A stretch of 53,551 nt of DNA, taken from assembly GCA_946478755.1 (NCBI GenBank), contig CAMLDJ010000010.1:1-53551 (forward strand). Reading direction: 5' to 3'. This document shows, in pieces, positions 1 through 7,994 of the stretch. Position 1 is the first letter of the stretch; each line of letters opens with the position of its first letter. The translations under genes were made by a program, and so were the position numbers. The stretch comes from an uncultured Pedobacter sp. (GTDB lineage Bacteria > Bacteroidota > Bacteroidia > Sphingobacteriales > Sphingobacteriaceae). A model generated the notes under the pieces. It worked only from the letters and a program-made list of their open reading frames with translations, did not search any database and was not told the DNA's origin.

Positions 1-7
1 CAATCAA

Positions 8-460
8 ATGAAAAATTTAAAACATCCATTACTTTTATTTACAATCCTTTTATCCCTGAGTTCATTCTCGCCAGTTGATAAAACATACGATTCAACAATA
101 GAAAGATTACCGATAAAATTTATCGAAAATGCCTATTCAACCGCATTAAAAAAAGCAAAAGCCGAACATAAATACATTTTTGTCGATGCTTATACAAGCT
201 GGTGCGGTCCATGCAAGCAGTTAAAAAAAACAACATTTAAAGACAGAGAGACGGCTGATTATTTCAATCAAAACTTTGTTAATCTTGCTGTTGATATGGA
301 AAAAGGGGAAGGATCTAATTTAGCTGCAAAATGGGAAGTACAAGAATATCCTACACTTTTGATTCTTGACTATGATGGAAAAGTACTGCATCGTTCAATA
401 GGTTACCTGGATGCCAAACAACTGATTGCTTTCGGTAAAAAGGCTTTAAAAAAAATGTAG
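8..460 (+). CDS. Thioredoxin-family protein, exported
   Basis: This 150-residue protein has a hydrophobic N-terminal stretch (about residues 7-20) that looks like a signal peptide, then a thioredoxin fold. The active site reads W65-C66-G67-P68-C69-K70, and the cis-proline is P115 in the YPT motif. Both cysteines are present, so it should be a working periplasmic thiol-disulfide reductase or oxidoreductase of the small thioredoxin-like group common in Bacteroidota. It lies at the left edge of the window, so its upstream neighbour is unknown. The ATG at position 8 is chosen because it immediately precedes the signal peptide. The partner protein cannot be told from sequence. Family assignment is strong; the exact role is inference. 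Confidence 0.85.
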   Translation: MKNLKHPLLLFTILLSLSSFSPVDKTYDSTIERLPIKFIENAYSTALKKAKAEHKYIFVDAYTSWCGPCKQLKKTTFKDRETADYFNQNFVNLAVDMEKGEGSNLAAKWEVQEYPTLLILDYDGKVLHRSIGYLDAKQLIAFGKKALKKM

Positions 461-803
461 CTTAAGCATTTGCAGGGACAAAATTCTACGTTTTTTGATG
501 TCCCTAGAAGTATCCGCTGTGAAATTGGATCAATACAGGTCAGAATTGATCTACCAGAAAATTCAATAGACTTAAAGCACCGCTTAATTATGTGAAATGG
601 CCGAGTGACTTTTTAAATAATCCTGACGTTTATGTTGTCAACTCCCGGAGTTATACAACAAGGATTGTCTTTTTCTTTTATATCAAGCTCACCCGGTCAA
701 TTCCTTGTAAAAAATATAGCCCTACCTGCCACATCTTTTTGGACAGCAGGTGAAGCGGCGGCTGCCGGTCATAGATAGGCTAAACATATTAATTTGGACA
801 AAC
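461..803. other. Intergenic stretch, no gene seen
   Basis: These 343 bases between the thioredoxin gene and the SDR gene have no convincing reading frame. A short inverted repeat (GGGACA/TGTCCC) lies near 475-505 but has no T-run, so I do not call it a terminator. One frame from about 618 to 776 is open without a stop but matches nothing I recognise. It may be decayed coding sequence. Confidence 0.5.
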
Positions 804-1592
804 ATGGAATTAAAAGACAAAAAAGTATTAATTACTGGCGGAAGTGCAGGGATAGGTAAAGCAATTATCACTCAGCTCGTGTTGCATGGAGTGCGGGATA
901 TTGCAGTTATTGGAAGAAAAAAGAAACCTTTAGAGACGCTACAAGCCGAGTTCAGCGACGTGAATATAGTTGCTATGCAGGCCAATGTTGCAGAAGCTGA
1001 AGATCTGGACAGAGTAGTTGCCGCTATATCACAGGCATGGGGAGAACTCGACATCCTCATTAATAGCGCTGGTGTGGTTAGTGCAGGGTTGGTCACTGAG
1101 TTGAGCGATGAAGATATTATTGGGCAGATCAATATCAACCTGACGGGCTTGATATTATTAACGAAAAAGACCTTACCTCTTTTGCAAAAAAGCAGTGAAG
1201 GAGCCATAATAAATATTTCATCCGGCTACGGTTACATTGCTATGCCTTTTTATAGTGTATATGCAGCAACAAAAGCGGCCGTAAGACAGTTTTCTGATGC
1301 AATGAGAAGGGAGCTTTACCAGTATCCACTTCATGTTATGACTGTTTATCCTTCAGCAACTGACACCGATATGATGAAGACAGCCTTAGTCGATAAAATG
1401 GACACCGCTGAAGATGTTGCTATCGCAACCATCACAGGCTTAATGCAGAAACAAATGAATGTCGTTATGGGCGGCGAAGAAAAAGACGACCAGATAAAAG
1501 TGAATTTCCTGGAGCCAGAAAAAGTTGATCAGATTGCAGCCGCTAGTTTTGAGGCACTAAGGACAAGAACAAAAAGCCATCGGTCTATGTAG
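804..1592 (+). CDS. Short-chain dehydrogenase/reductase (SDR)
   Basis: A 262-residue classical SDR. The cofactor motif TGGSAGIG is at residues 11-18, the structural NSAG at 86-89, catalytic serine at about 138-139, and the YxxxK pair is Y152 and K156. All catalytic positions are present, so it should be an NAD(P)-dependent oxidoreductase acting in the cytoplasm; the substrate is unknown. The frame is open further upstream to a GTG at 750, but the ATG at 804 starts directly before the first beta strand as in other SDRs, so I use it. A strong hairpin terminator follows. It stands alone as a single-gene unit. Confidence 0.88.
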   Translation: MELKDKKVLITGGSAGIGKAIITQLVLHGVRDIAVIGRKKKPLETLQAEFSDVNIVAMQANVAEAEDLDRVVAAISQAWGELDILINSAGVVSAGLVTELSDEDIIGQININLTGLILLTKKTLPLLQKSSEGAIINISSGYGYIAMPFYSVYAATKAAVRQFSDAMRRELYQYPLHVMTVYPSATDTDMMKTALVDKMDTAEDVAIATITGLMQKQMNVVMGGEEKDDQIKVNFLEPEKVDQIAAASFEALRTRTKSHRSM

Positions 1593-1603
1593 AACACTTT
1601 TAG

Positions 1604-1645
1604 CAAACTTCAGGCAATCTCAAGCCTGAAGTTTGTTAGTTTTTG
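1604..1645 (+). terminator. Rho-independent terminator after SDR
   Basis: A perfect 12-bp inverted repeat (arms 1604-1615 and 1624-1635, CAAACTTCAGGC and its complement) with an 8-nt loop is followed by a T-rich tract to about 1645. It begins 11 bases after the SDR stop codon, as expected for its terminator. Confidence 0.85.
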
Positions 1646-1823
1646 ATAATATCTGTTTAAACTGGTATACATGAGGGCAAAAAAAATAAAAAATAAATGG
1701 ACTCATGCCATATTTTCTATCGGTTGCTTGCGGCTAATTGGTTAATGGTTCGAATCGAATTTTGCGGAAATAACTTCCCAGAAAGGCACATGGTAAGAAC
1801 GTTCAATTCAAAATAACATCCAT

Positions 1824-2066
1824 TTGTCAGTTTGGCTCAAATATCCTGGCAAACTGCAACTGTCTGAAATGTCGTGCCAGCCCGAAATGTTGCTTTTTTG
1901 GATTACTAAAGCTCCTTTCTTCCTGTCCGCCGGGACGGAAGTGTACAAAAGGTATCTTCCAAAGGCAATTTTGAAGTTTTATGACACCGGTCATTTTGCA
2001 CTGGAAACAAATGTGAAGGAAATCGGCGCAGATACCCTAAATTTTCTGGCCACGATCCCTAAATAA
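1824..2066 (+). pseudogene. C-terminal remnant of an alpha/beta hydrolase
   Basis: The 80 codons read as the last part of a haloalkane-dehalogenase/epoxide-hydrolase-like alpha/beta hydrolase. The tail carries the catalytic-histidine region (DTGHFALET) and a preceding stretch matching the acid-containing strand (FFLSAG...YKRYLP). The usual WGKND acid motif is degraded (WITKAP), and the N-terminal two thirds, including the nucleophile elbow, are absent. It resembles the C-terminus of the intact hydrolase at 11221-12186 in this window, which has DAGHFAVEE at the same place. I call it a decayed fragment, not a functional small gene. Confidence 0.7.
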
Positions 2067-2091
2067 TTATCCTGCCAACAATCGGATGTAT

Positions 2092-2132
2092 GAGCACCCC
2101 GGATTTTGAGATTCGGGGCGCTCATTATTTTT
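2092..2132. terminator. Hairpin terminator between convergent units
   Basis: An inverted repeat GAGC-x-CCCCG / CGGGG-x-GCTC (2092-2123) is followed by ATTATTTTT. It lies between the hydrolase remnant and the convergent rclC-like gene and could stop transcription from both sides. Confidence 0.7.
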
Positions 2133-2145
2133 AGCCTATAAGACT

Positions 2146-2580
2146 TTATGCAGCATCGGCATCTTTTCGATGCATTCCGATCACTTGGAGAACAATAGCC
2201 AGGAACGCAATGTCCTTAACAACAAAAAAATCAGTTACGGGTAAACCGTCCATCTCTTTCCAGATGCCGGGTGTCGTGAAAATAAAGGTAAGCGTGGTCA
2301 GGAAAATAAGCACCCCCAGGTAGCCCCCGATCAATCCCATCCGCCTGTTGAAAAACGAGGCGATAAGAAGTATAGCGGTTATAAGTTCAAAGATTCCCAC
2401 AAAATTGGAAACCTGTTGCACACTTCCGATCTGGTACATCCAGCCCATTAAAAAGCTATGCTCGACGTAGGGTTTGATAGCTGCAGCTTCAGTTGGCGTA
2501 AATTTCAATATGCCTATCCATAATAGAACGATGATCGTTCCGATAACGCCGATGGCGTATCCTGTTTTTTTGATGTTCAT
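2146..2580 (-). CDS. DUF417 (YkgB/RclC-like) inner-membrane protein
   Basis: A 144-residue protein with about four hydrophobic segments. It matches the DUF417 family by the early WIGxLKFTPxEAxxIKPYVxxS signature (W21 onward) and the FxGxxELxTA and TTPGxW motifs. The best known member is E. coli RclC, part of the reactive-chlorine resistance operon. Its biochemical activity is not established. It lies 46 bases downstream of the msrB gene on the same strand, so the two are probably one transcript driven by the ECF-type promoter at 3139-3167. A methionine-sulfoxide reductase next to an RclC-like protein supports a role in oxidant stress. The family call is strong; the stress role is inference. 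Confidence 0.82.
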   Translation of the reverse strand: MNIKKTGYAIGVIGTIIVLLWIGILKFTPTEAAAIKPYVEHSFLMGWMYQIGSVQQVSNFVGIFELITAILLIASFFNRRMGLIGGYLGVLIFLTTLTFIFTTPGIWKEMDGLPVTDFFVVKDIAFLAIVLQVIGMHRKDADAA

Positions 2581-2626
2581 TTGAGTTTGTTTTAGTATTC
2601 TTTAAATCCGGTTTTTTTGTCTGATG

Positions 2627-3132
2627 TTATTGTCTGGATGGAATGAATTTCAAAGCGTAGAAATTCATACAATAGCGTTTTCCGGTCGGCGCCGGACCAT
2701 CGTCAAAAACGTGTCCCAAGTGCAAACCGGTGCTACGCTCGATCACCTCGTCACGCACCGTTCCAAATGAAGTATCTTTAACGATCATGATCGCTTTTTC
2801 ATCGATCGGTTCAAAAAAGCTGGGCCAACCTGTACCCGAATCGAACTTCGCCGAAGATGCGAACAAAGGCTTTCCAGTTGCAGCACTAACATAGATCCCT
2901 TTCCTATGGTTATCGTGATAAGGGTTCTTAAAAGGCCTTTCGGTTCCCTTCCCGACCATGATATCATAAGCTTCAGACGATAATATTTTCTTCCAGTAAC
3001 AGTCAGGCTTAGCAGCTGGAAAGGATCCGACAGTTGGCGCATGTGGCACTTTTGTGCTTTAATGTCGCCCTGACTACAAGCGGTCAGTGTTGCGAATAAA
3101 AGCGGAAATACGAATATATTTATCCTTCTCAT
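2627..3132 (-). CDS. msrB: Lipoprotein methionine-(R)-sulfoxide reductase MsrB, frameshifted near the 5' end
   Basis: The catalytic domain (2627-3049) is a complete MsrB: it has GTERPF, the FDSGTGWPSF motif, the HLGHVFDDGP motif and the resolving/catalytic region RYCMNFYALKF with the active-site cysteine. The zinc-binding CxxC pairs are absent, as in many MsrBs. In the adjacent frame, starting at ATG 3132, there is an intact lipoprotein signal peptide ending in LTAC. The two frames join if one A is added to the AAAA run at about 3050-3053; in the reductase frame there is a stop just upstream of GTG 3049. So the gene is either a one-base frameshift mutant or the run is misread. With the signal peptide it would repair oxidised methionines in the periplasm. 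A promoter of the local ECF type ends only a few bases before ATG 3132. Confidence 0.8.
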
Positions 3133-3138
3133 ATTTAG

Positions 3139-3167
3139 TTAGTCGTAACGGCCGCCATATCCTTACA
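3139..3167 (-). promoter_or_regulatory. ECF-type promoter of msrB-rclC unit
   Basis: Read on the minus strand, this is TGTAAGG (3161-3167), a 15-nt spacer, then CGACTAA (3139-3145). It is one of five sites in the window with identical spacing. The -10 box ends six bases before ATG 3132, so the mRNA would be leaderless or nearly so. Confidence 0.72.
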
Positions 3168-3311
3168 GCTGCTGGTGCATTTGATGGTCATTTCCAACGT
3201 AAAAAAACTGCAGCAATACCTATTGTCCTGCGGCCTTGATGTCCGGGTTGCATTAAAAAATCCCCTCTGCCGCGCTCCGGATCCCGGTCAGTCATTATCA
3301 ATGATAGGTTT

Positions 3312-4226
3312 CTACAGCGAGATCGTGTACTGGACGTTTATGACACCTTTGCGGGTAAGTCCGTCAGGTCTCACTTTACTCACGATGAAAGGAGTTGCAA
3401 GAAGCAGTTCCAGGCTATTGCCGTTTTTAAATCTTTTAGTGCCCACGATGCTGCCGTTCAGCGTAAAACCGTCTGAGCCTTCGATGATGTTGCGCTGTCC
3501 AAAACGGTCTTCGTAGGTATCTCTGCCTAAGTGATAAATACCTAGCAAGCTTGGCTTTAAGACAATAGCTGATGCCGGCAGTTGAATATAGTAACCAATG
3601 CGGCCCAGGACATCACTTTTTCGTTTAAAGTTATTTGTAGGTGCGAATTCGTTTGCGCGGAAATCGTTGTGTTCGTCGGGAAAGAAGGTGTTTTTATTCA
3701 CCTGTATAACCGGTACCTGTATCCCGGCATCAAACTCCCAGCTTTGGTTGACGATGTAATTAATACCACCTATGGCATCATAGGTACCGATACTGGCTTG
3801 GTAATCCAGCGGTAAGGGCTTGCCATCTTTGTTTTTATGTTTGCCGGCAGTAAGTGGCACCTTTACGCCGCCAATTATATTAATCGTACTGGCTGATTTA
3901 GTTCTCAGGGCGTAATTAAGCGTACCATAAATATCGCCTATGTCAAAGGCGCTGCCTAAAAACCCCGTCGCATAATTGGCAGTCAGTTTAGTTCGGAAGG
4001 ACAAACGTTCACTCAGTTTACTTCCATACTCTATATAAGCATTAGTAATGTTGGTCTGCTCGTAGCCGATGCCGTAATTCAGGCCGAAACTTAAGGTGTG
4101 CCTGGCTGAATCAGCCACATTGTTTTTGAGCACGCCAAGGCTACAGAAACCTGCGTCGCTGCAGCCCTGACCAAAAGTATAAGTTGTGCAAAGCAGGGCT
4201 ATACAAGAGAAATATATATTTTTCAT
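3312..4226 (-). CDS. Predicted outer-membrane beta-barrel protein
   Basis: A 304-residue protein with a signal peptide (cleavage near residue 19, TFGQ) and many alternating hydrophobic/aromatic strands, ending in a strand with a terminal hydrophobic residue (VQYTISL), as in outer-membrane barrels. I do not recognise a named family. It starts one base after the stop of the DM13 lipoprotein gene and is surely co-transcribed with it from the ECF-type promoter at 4679-4707. This points to an envelope function in the same stress regulon. It could be a channel or a structural barrel; no substrate can be read from the sequence. Confidence 0.7.
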   Translation of the reverse strand: MKNIYFSCIALLCTTYTFGQGCSDAGFCSLGVLKNNVADSARHTLSFGLNYGIGYEQTNITNAYIEYGSKLSERLSFRTKLTANYATGFLGSAFDIGDIYGTLNYALRTKSASTINIIGGVKVPLTAGKHKNKDGKPLPLDYQASIGTYDAIGGINYIVNQSWEFDAGIQVPVIQVNKNTFFPDEHNDFRANEFAPTNNFKRKSDVLGRIGYYIQLPASAIVLKPSLLGIYHLGRDTYEDRFGQRNIIEGSDGFTLNGSIVGTKRFKNGNSLELLLATPFIVSKVRPDGLTRKGVINVQYTISL

Positions 4227-4227
4227 A

Positions 4228-4653
4228 TTAATAGGTAAATTGAGTGTAACCGAATAAGTGACTGTATTGCTGGCAATAGATCAGTGCATAAGCATAATCC
4301 TGAACTTTGACATTATCCGGGATATCATATAGTTGATTCCCTTTTGTAGATTTTAGCGAACCCAAATTCACAAAATTGACCGGCCGCTGCTCCTTACTGA
4401 TATACACTTTAAGGTCGGGTCCATTGCTGCTGCTAAAATTTTCCAGTGCCAGTTGATATTTGCCGTTGGTTATATATATACGGGCTGTGCCGCTTACTGA
4501 ACCATATGGGCCGTTAATAAATCCGCTACTGTCGGTTTCAGGCTTGGACATCATCATGTCCACCCTTTCATTGAGCACTGCGGTCGGAGTGCTTTCTTTT
4601 TTGCAGCTGGCCATAAGTGCGATGATGGTGCTGAAATAAATGATTTTTTTCAT
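4228..4653 (-). CDS. DM13-domain lipoprotein
   Basis: A 141-residue lipoprotein (lipobox cysteine at C17, followed by KKE). The body matches the DM13 domain: GPDLKVYIS, LGxLKSTKGNQxYDIP and the conserved cysteine region IYCQQYSHLFG. DM13 domains have been proposed to take part in electron transfer; a defined activity is not established. The gene is the first of a two-gene unit with the beta-barrel. Its promoter shares a back-to-back region with that of the YHS gene on the opposite strand, so both units should respond together. Confidence 0.82.
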   Translation of the reverse strand: MKKIIYFSTIIALMASCKKESTPTAVLNERVDMMMSKPETDSSGFINGPYGSVSGTARIYITNGKYQLALENFSSSNGPDLKVYISKEQRPVNFVNLGSLKSTKGNQLYDIPDNVKVQDYAYALIYCQQYSHLFGYTQFTY

Positions 4654-4678
4654 GAGCTAATTGATTGTGGTTTGCTGG

Positions 4679-4707
4679 TTTGTCGGCAACCTGCTGATTT
4701 CCTTACA
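4679..4707 (-). promoter_or_regulatory. ECF-type promoter of DM13/beta-barrel unit
   Basis: Minus-strand TGTAAGG (4701-4707), 15-nt spacer, CGACAAA (4679-4685). It ends 26 bases before the DM13 start codon. Its -35 box is the left arm of a palindrome (CCTTACAA...TTGTAAGG) whose right arm is the -35 of the divergent YHS promoter. Confidence 0.75.
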
Positions 4708-4718
4708 AAAAAAAATAT

Positions 4719-4747
4719 TGTAAGGTTTTGCCCCCAGCTGCGACAAA
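4719..4747 (+). promoter_or_regulatory. ECF-type promoter of YHS operon
   Basis: Plus-strand TGTAAGG (4719-4725), 15-nt spacer, CGACAAA (4741-4747). The position rules out the upstream TTG at 4728 as the start of the YHS gene and supports ATG 4770, about 15 bases after the expected transcription start. Confidence 0.75.
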
Positions 4748-4769
4748 GCTGGTAAACACTCGGAAGACT

Positions 4770-5225
4770 ATGTATAAATACCTATTGCTTATCGTATTTA
4801 CAGCCTTGATCCTGAACTCAGCACGGGCTCAAAAAAAACAACTTAACCTGGATGATAAGGGCCTTGCGTTGGCAGGTTACGACCCGGTAGCGTATTTTAC
4901 GATGCAAAAAGCGGTCGAAGGGAAAAAAGAAATTACGTTGGTGCATGATGGCGTGACTTATCGTTTTGTCAGCAACCAGCACCGCAGTCTGTTTAAGGCC
5001 AACACCGCTAAATATTTACCGCAATATGGTGGTTGGTGTGCCTATGCCATGGGAGCCAGCGGCACCAAAGTAGCTGTTGACCCGGAGACTTTTAAGCTCG
5101 TAAGTGGCAAGCTTTACCTCTTTTACAACAAATTCCTTAACAATACCAAAAAATCCTGGGATAAAGACGAGAGCAGGCTGAAAACCAAAGCTGATATAAG
5201 TTGGGCCAGGTTCACTCAAAATTAG
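4770..5225 (+). CDS. YHS-domain protein, exported
   Basis: A protein of 151 residues with a signal peptide (about residues 3-21, ending SARAQ) and a YHS-type domain marked by LAGYDPVAYF, GVTYRFVSNQHRSLF and YGGWCAYAMG. The family is thought to bind metal and is often found beside DoxX and redox proteins. The start is set at ATG 4770, preceded by GGAAG, because the promoter at 4719-4747 lies over the longer open frame. It is the first gene of a tight rightward unit that continues with DoxX, DinB-like and NRDE/ATP-grasp genes. Role in oxidant stress is inferred from the promoter and neighbours. Confidence 0.8.
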   Translation: MYKYLLLIVFTALILNSARAQKKQLNLDDKGLALAGYDPVAYFTMQKAVEGKKEITLVHDGVTYRFVSNQHRSLFKANTAKYLPQYGGWCAYAMGASGTKVAVDPETFKLVSGKLYLFYNKFLNNTKKSWDKDESRLKTKADISWARFTQN

Positions 5226-5271
5226 AGAATAAACATAAAAACATATCTTTTTACACTAAAATCTCAATATC

Positions 5272-5673
5272 GTGACGACAAAAAACCTTGATATGCTAAC
5301 CTGGGGCCTCCGCCTGATAGCAGCCGGCATTATGCTGCAAACCCTTTTCTTCAAGTTTACAGCCGCGCCGGAATCTGTGTATATCTTTACCAAATTAGGG
5401 ATGGAGCCATATGGACGCATCGGCATCGGCTGCCTAGAACTGATCGCCTCCCTATTGATCCTGTTTCCCCGTACCACTATTTTAGGCGCGCTGCTAGGCA
5501 TAGGCATTATTGTGGGGGCTATCTTTTTTCACCTGACACAATTAGGCATCAATGTACAGAACGATGGTGGTAAACTTTTCATTTTGGCTTTAGTGACGTT
5601 AATCAGCTGCATGGCATTAGTGCCGCTCTTAAAAAAACAATTGTTCAACTATCTACCATTTACCAATCGCTGA
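5272..5673 (+). CDS. DoxX-family membrane protein
   Basis: A 133-residue protein with four hydrophobic segments (roughly residues 10-30, 45-65, 70-90, 100-125) and the FKFTAAPES and E-L-I-A-S-L features of the DoxX family. Family members are linked to redox or thiol stress in several bacteria, but the activity is not settled. Translation probably begins at GTG 5272; the alternative ATG is seven codons further in. It lies 46 bases after the YHS gene and 4 bases before the DinB-like gene, so it is part of the same operon. Confidence 0.78.
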   Translation: MTTKNLDMLTWGLRLIAAGIMLQTLFFKFTAAPESVYIFTKLGMEPYGRIGIGCLELIASLLILFPRTTILGALLGIGIIVGAIFFHLTQLGINVQNDGGKLFILALVTLISCMALVPLLKKQLFNYLPFTNR

Positions 5674-5677
5674 TCCT

Positions 5678-6178
5678 ATGCCGCTTAAAGAACCTATAAC
5701 CAATTTGCTAGAACAGCTACACGGTATTATCGGCGGGCTGACCAATACCGAATTTACACATCCGCTGACCATCTTATCCGGATCAACCATAGGTCAGCAT
5801 GGCCGTCATATACTGGAGTTTTATTTGGAACTCAATAAGGGTTATGCGATCGGGGAGGTTGATTATGACCGCCGCGAAAGAAACCACGCCGTAGAAAACG
5901 ATAAAGAGGTAGCGCAGCAATGTCTACGGGAAATTATCTGTAGTTTAGGGAAACCCGACCGGAAACTCGTGCTGGTGGTAAACTATGATGCTGAGGAATC
6001 TCAATCAATCCGAATACAAACCAATTACTACCGGGAACTTATCTACAACCTGGAGCATACCGTACATCATATGGCACTGATCAGAATAGGCATTGGTGCC
6101 ATCTCAGCAATAGAGATACCGGCCGGATTTGGCATCGCGGCATCCACGCTTAAATACAGGCAGGGATGTGCACCGTAA
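5678..6178 (+). CDS. DinB-superfamily protein
   Basis: A 166-residue helical-bundle protein of the DinB/YfiT type. The likely metal-binding histidines are in GQHGRHILEF (around residue 50) and in the later EHTVHHMA motif. Many members use a low-molecular-weight thiol or bind a divalent metal; the reaction here is unknown. It follows DoxX by 4 bases, and its last 13 bases overlap the start of the NRDE gene, so translation is probably coupled. The position within an oxidant-linked operon would fit thiol chemistry, but that is inference. Confidence 0.72.
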   Translation: MPLKEPITNLLEQLHGIIGGLTNTEFTHPLTILSGSTIGQHGRHILEFYLELNKGYAIGEVDYDRRERNHAVENDKEVAQQCLREIICSLGKPDRKLVLVVNYDAEESQSIRIQTNYYRELIYNLEHTVHHMALIRIGIGAISAIEIPAGFGIAASTLKYRQGCAP

Positions 6179-7848
6179 CTTATATACCGGCCAAGGAAGG
6201 CTTTTATCTGACTTCAAACCGGGATGAGCATCAAAATCGCGGTACGGCGATTTCGCCGGCTACTTATGGCAACTTGCTTTATCCCAAAGACCCCGATAAA
6301 AGCGGTAGCTGGATCGCTGCTAAGACAAATGGCGACGTGGCGGTACTATTGAACGGCGCTTTTGCCAAACACATCCAAAAGCCGTTTTATAAGAAAAGCC
6401 GCGGCTTACTACTGCTGGAAGTCATTGCAAACACTCACCCGGAACGGTATTTTGAAAGCGTTGATCTGCACGATATTGAGCCTTTTACCCTGGTGCTTTG
6501 CACAAAAGGGATGGTTTGTGAATGCCGCTGGGATGGAGCATATAAATACTCGGTTCAGCTTGATCCGCAACAGCCGCAAATATGGAGCTCTGCAACGCTT
6601 TACGATGAAATAAACCAAAGGGAAAAATTCAGCCGTTTTAAATCGGCGAATAAGAAGGACCGTGCAGCTGTAATTGATTTTCATCGGTCGGAATGCTTAA
6701 CGGGCCCTGTTAGCACCGTAAGCATCACACATATCCAGGTAAGTTATACCCAAGTGGATATGACATATGAGGATCTTAAAACCAACACAACACAGGCAAA
6801 GCAGTTGGATATAGTTAGGAAGGAAATTTCATGGTTGAATCTGCGCATTTTTTTGATAAAGCTTTTTAATTGGGAGTATTGGCCTTATTATGTTGTCTAT
6901 ACGCCTGTAATGTTCTATTGGTTTTGGCTCAGTATTAAGTCACGTGCCATTTTTTTCTTTAATACGGCTAACCCTGGCATGAAAAATGGCGGGTTCGCCA
7001 TGGATAGCAAGTATCAAATTTACACCCATATTCCGCAATATTGTCCAAAGACGATTCTGATTAAAGCTGGTACACCGGTGGCAAACATCAACGTTGCTTT
7101 GCCACTGATTGCCAAGCCTGATATCGGCCAACGTGGTTTGCAGGTGAAATTGTTAAAATCTCAGGAAGACCTCCAGACTTATGCAGCTAACAGTAAGGTA
7201 GATTTTTTACTGCAGGAATATATTGATTATCCTAAAGAAGCCGGGATATTTTATTACAGAATGCCGGGCAGTGATATTGTAAGCATCACTGGTATCGTTG
7301 GAAAGGAACTGATGAGTGTAACCGGCGACGGATGCTCCACTTTACAGGAGCTGTTGGCCAAAGAGCCGAGATATCTGCTGCAACTGCCAGCATTAGCCAA
7401 ATACGATTACCAGGCACTACAACGTATCATTCCCGCAGGCGAAATTGCCCTGCTGGCACCTTATGGCAATCATAGCCGCGGCGCAAAATTTATTGACCTT
7501 AGCGATCATCTGACCGACGAGCTGGTACAAAGTGTCCACGCGGTTTGCACACAGATCCCAGGCTTTTATTACGGTCGCTTAGATGTGAAGTACCATACCT
7601 GGCCGGAACTCTGTGCCGGTCAATTCAAGATCATGGAGGTAAATGGTGCTGCCAGCGAGCCGGCTCATATTTACGATCCTAAACATTCGATATTTTTTGC
7701 CTGGAAAGAGATCATCCGTCATTGGAGTATCTTATACCAGGTAAGTAAACAAAACCGCAGGGAGCGCGGACTGAGTTATATGTCCTACCGAGAAGGCATA
7801 GATATGATCAGACGGAACACGCGATACGTAAAGTCGGCCAATTCTTAA
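6166..7848 (+). CDS. NRDE (Tango2-like) domain fused to an ATP-grasp-like domain
   Basis: A 560-residue two-domain protein. Residues 1-215 are an NRDE/Tango2-type domain: it begins M-C-T-V, giving the conserved Cys2, and has the TSNRDE signature at about residues 17-22. From about residue 220 the protein is a different family: a hydrophobic YWPYYVVYTP...FYWFWLSIKSR segment, then a body that resembles ATP-grasp ligases such as D-Ala-D-Ala ligase relatives (QEYIDYPKEAG near 350 and KIMEVNGAASEP near 490 for the metal-binding E-x-N). The C-terminal part is usually a separate protein in related bacteria, as I remember it. The start is fixed by the conserved MCT and overlaps the DinB-like gene. 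The function of the fusion is unknown. Confidence 0.7.
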   Translation: MCTVTYIPAKEGFYLTSNRDEHQNRGTAISPATYGNLLYPKDPDKSGSWIAAKTNGDVAVLLNGAFAKHIQKPFYKKSRGLLLLEVIANTHPERYFESVDLHDIEPFTLVLCTKGMVCECRWDGAYKYSVQLDPQQPQIWSSATLYDEINQREKFSRFKSANKKDRAAVIDFHRSECLTGPVSTVSITHIQVSYTQVDMTYEDLKTNTTQAKQLDIVRKEISWLNLRIFLIKLFNWEYWPYYVVYTPVMFYWFWLSIKSRAIFFFNTANPGMKNGGFAMDSKYQIYTHIPQYCPKTILIKAGTPVANINVALPLIAKPDIGQRGLQVKLLKSQEDLQTYAANSKVDFLLQEYIDYPKEAGIFYYRMPGSDIVSITGIVGKELMSVTGDGCSTLQELLAKEPRYLLQLPALAKYDYQALQRIIPAGEIALLAPYGNHSRGAKFIDLSDHLTDELVQSVHAVCTQIPGFYYGRLDVKYHTWPELCAGQFKIMEVNGAASEPAHIYDPKHSIFFAWKEIIRHWSILYQVSKQNRRERGLSYMSYREGIDMIRRNTRYVKSANS

Positions 7849-7994
7849 CGCGAAGTTATAATGGGAAGTTTTAAAGGTCTTGACCAAGCGGTTCCGCAAG
7901 AGCAGCAACTCCAGACCTTTAACTGGGTTGTCAGAAGACTAATTAATTATTGTCTTTTACAGATTTTGTAGATAAATAAATTATTGTACATTTA

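Noticed and set aside
3175..3516. A 113-codon plus-strand frame over the beta-barrel gene.
   Set aside because: It overlaps the end of a well-supported leftward gene and the msrB promoter and shows no domain.
7860..7925. Inverted repeat AAAGGTCT...AGACCTTT after the NRDE/ATP-grasp gene as a terminator or small RNA.
   Set aside because: The loop is over 30 bases, there is no T-run, and no promoter is visible. It may form a weak structure but I cannot assign a role.
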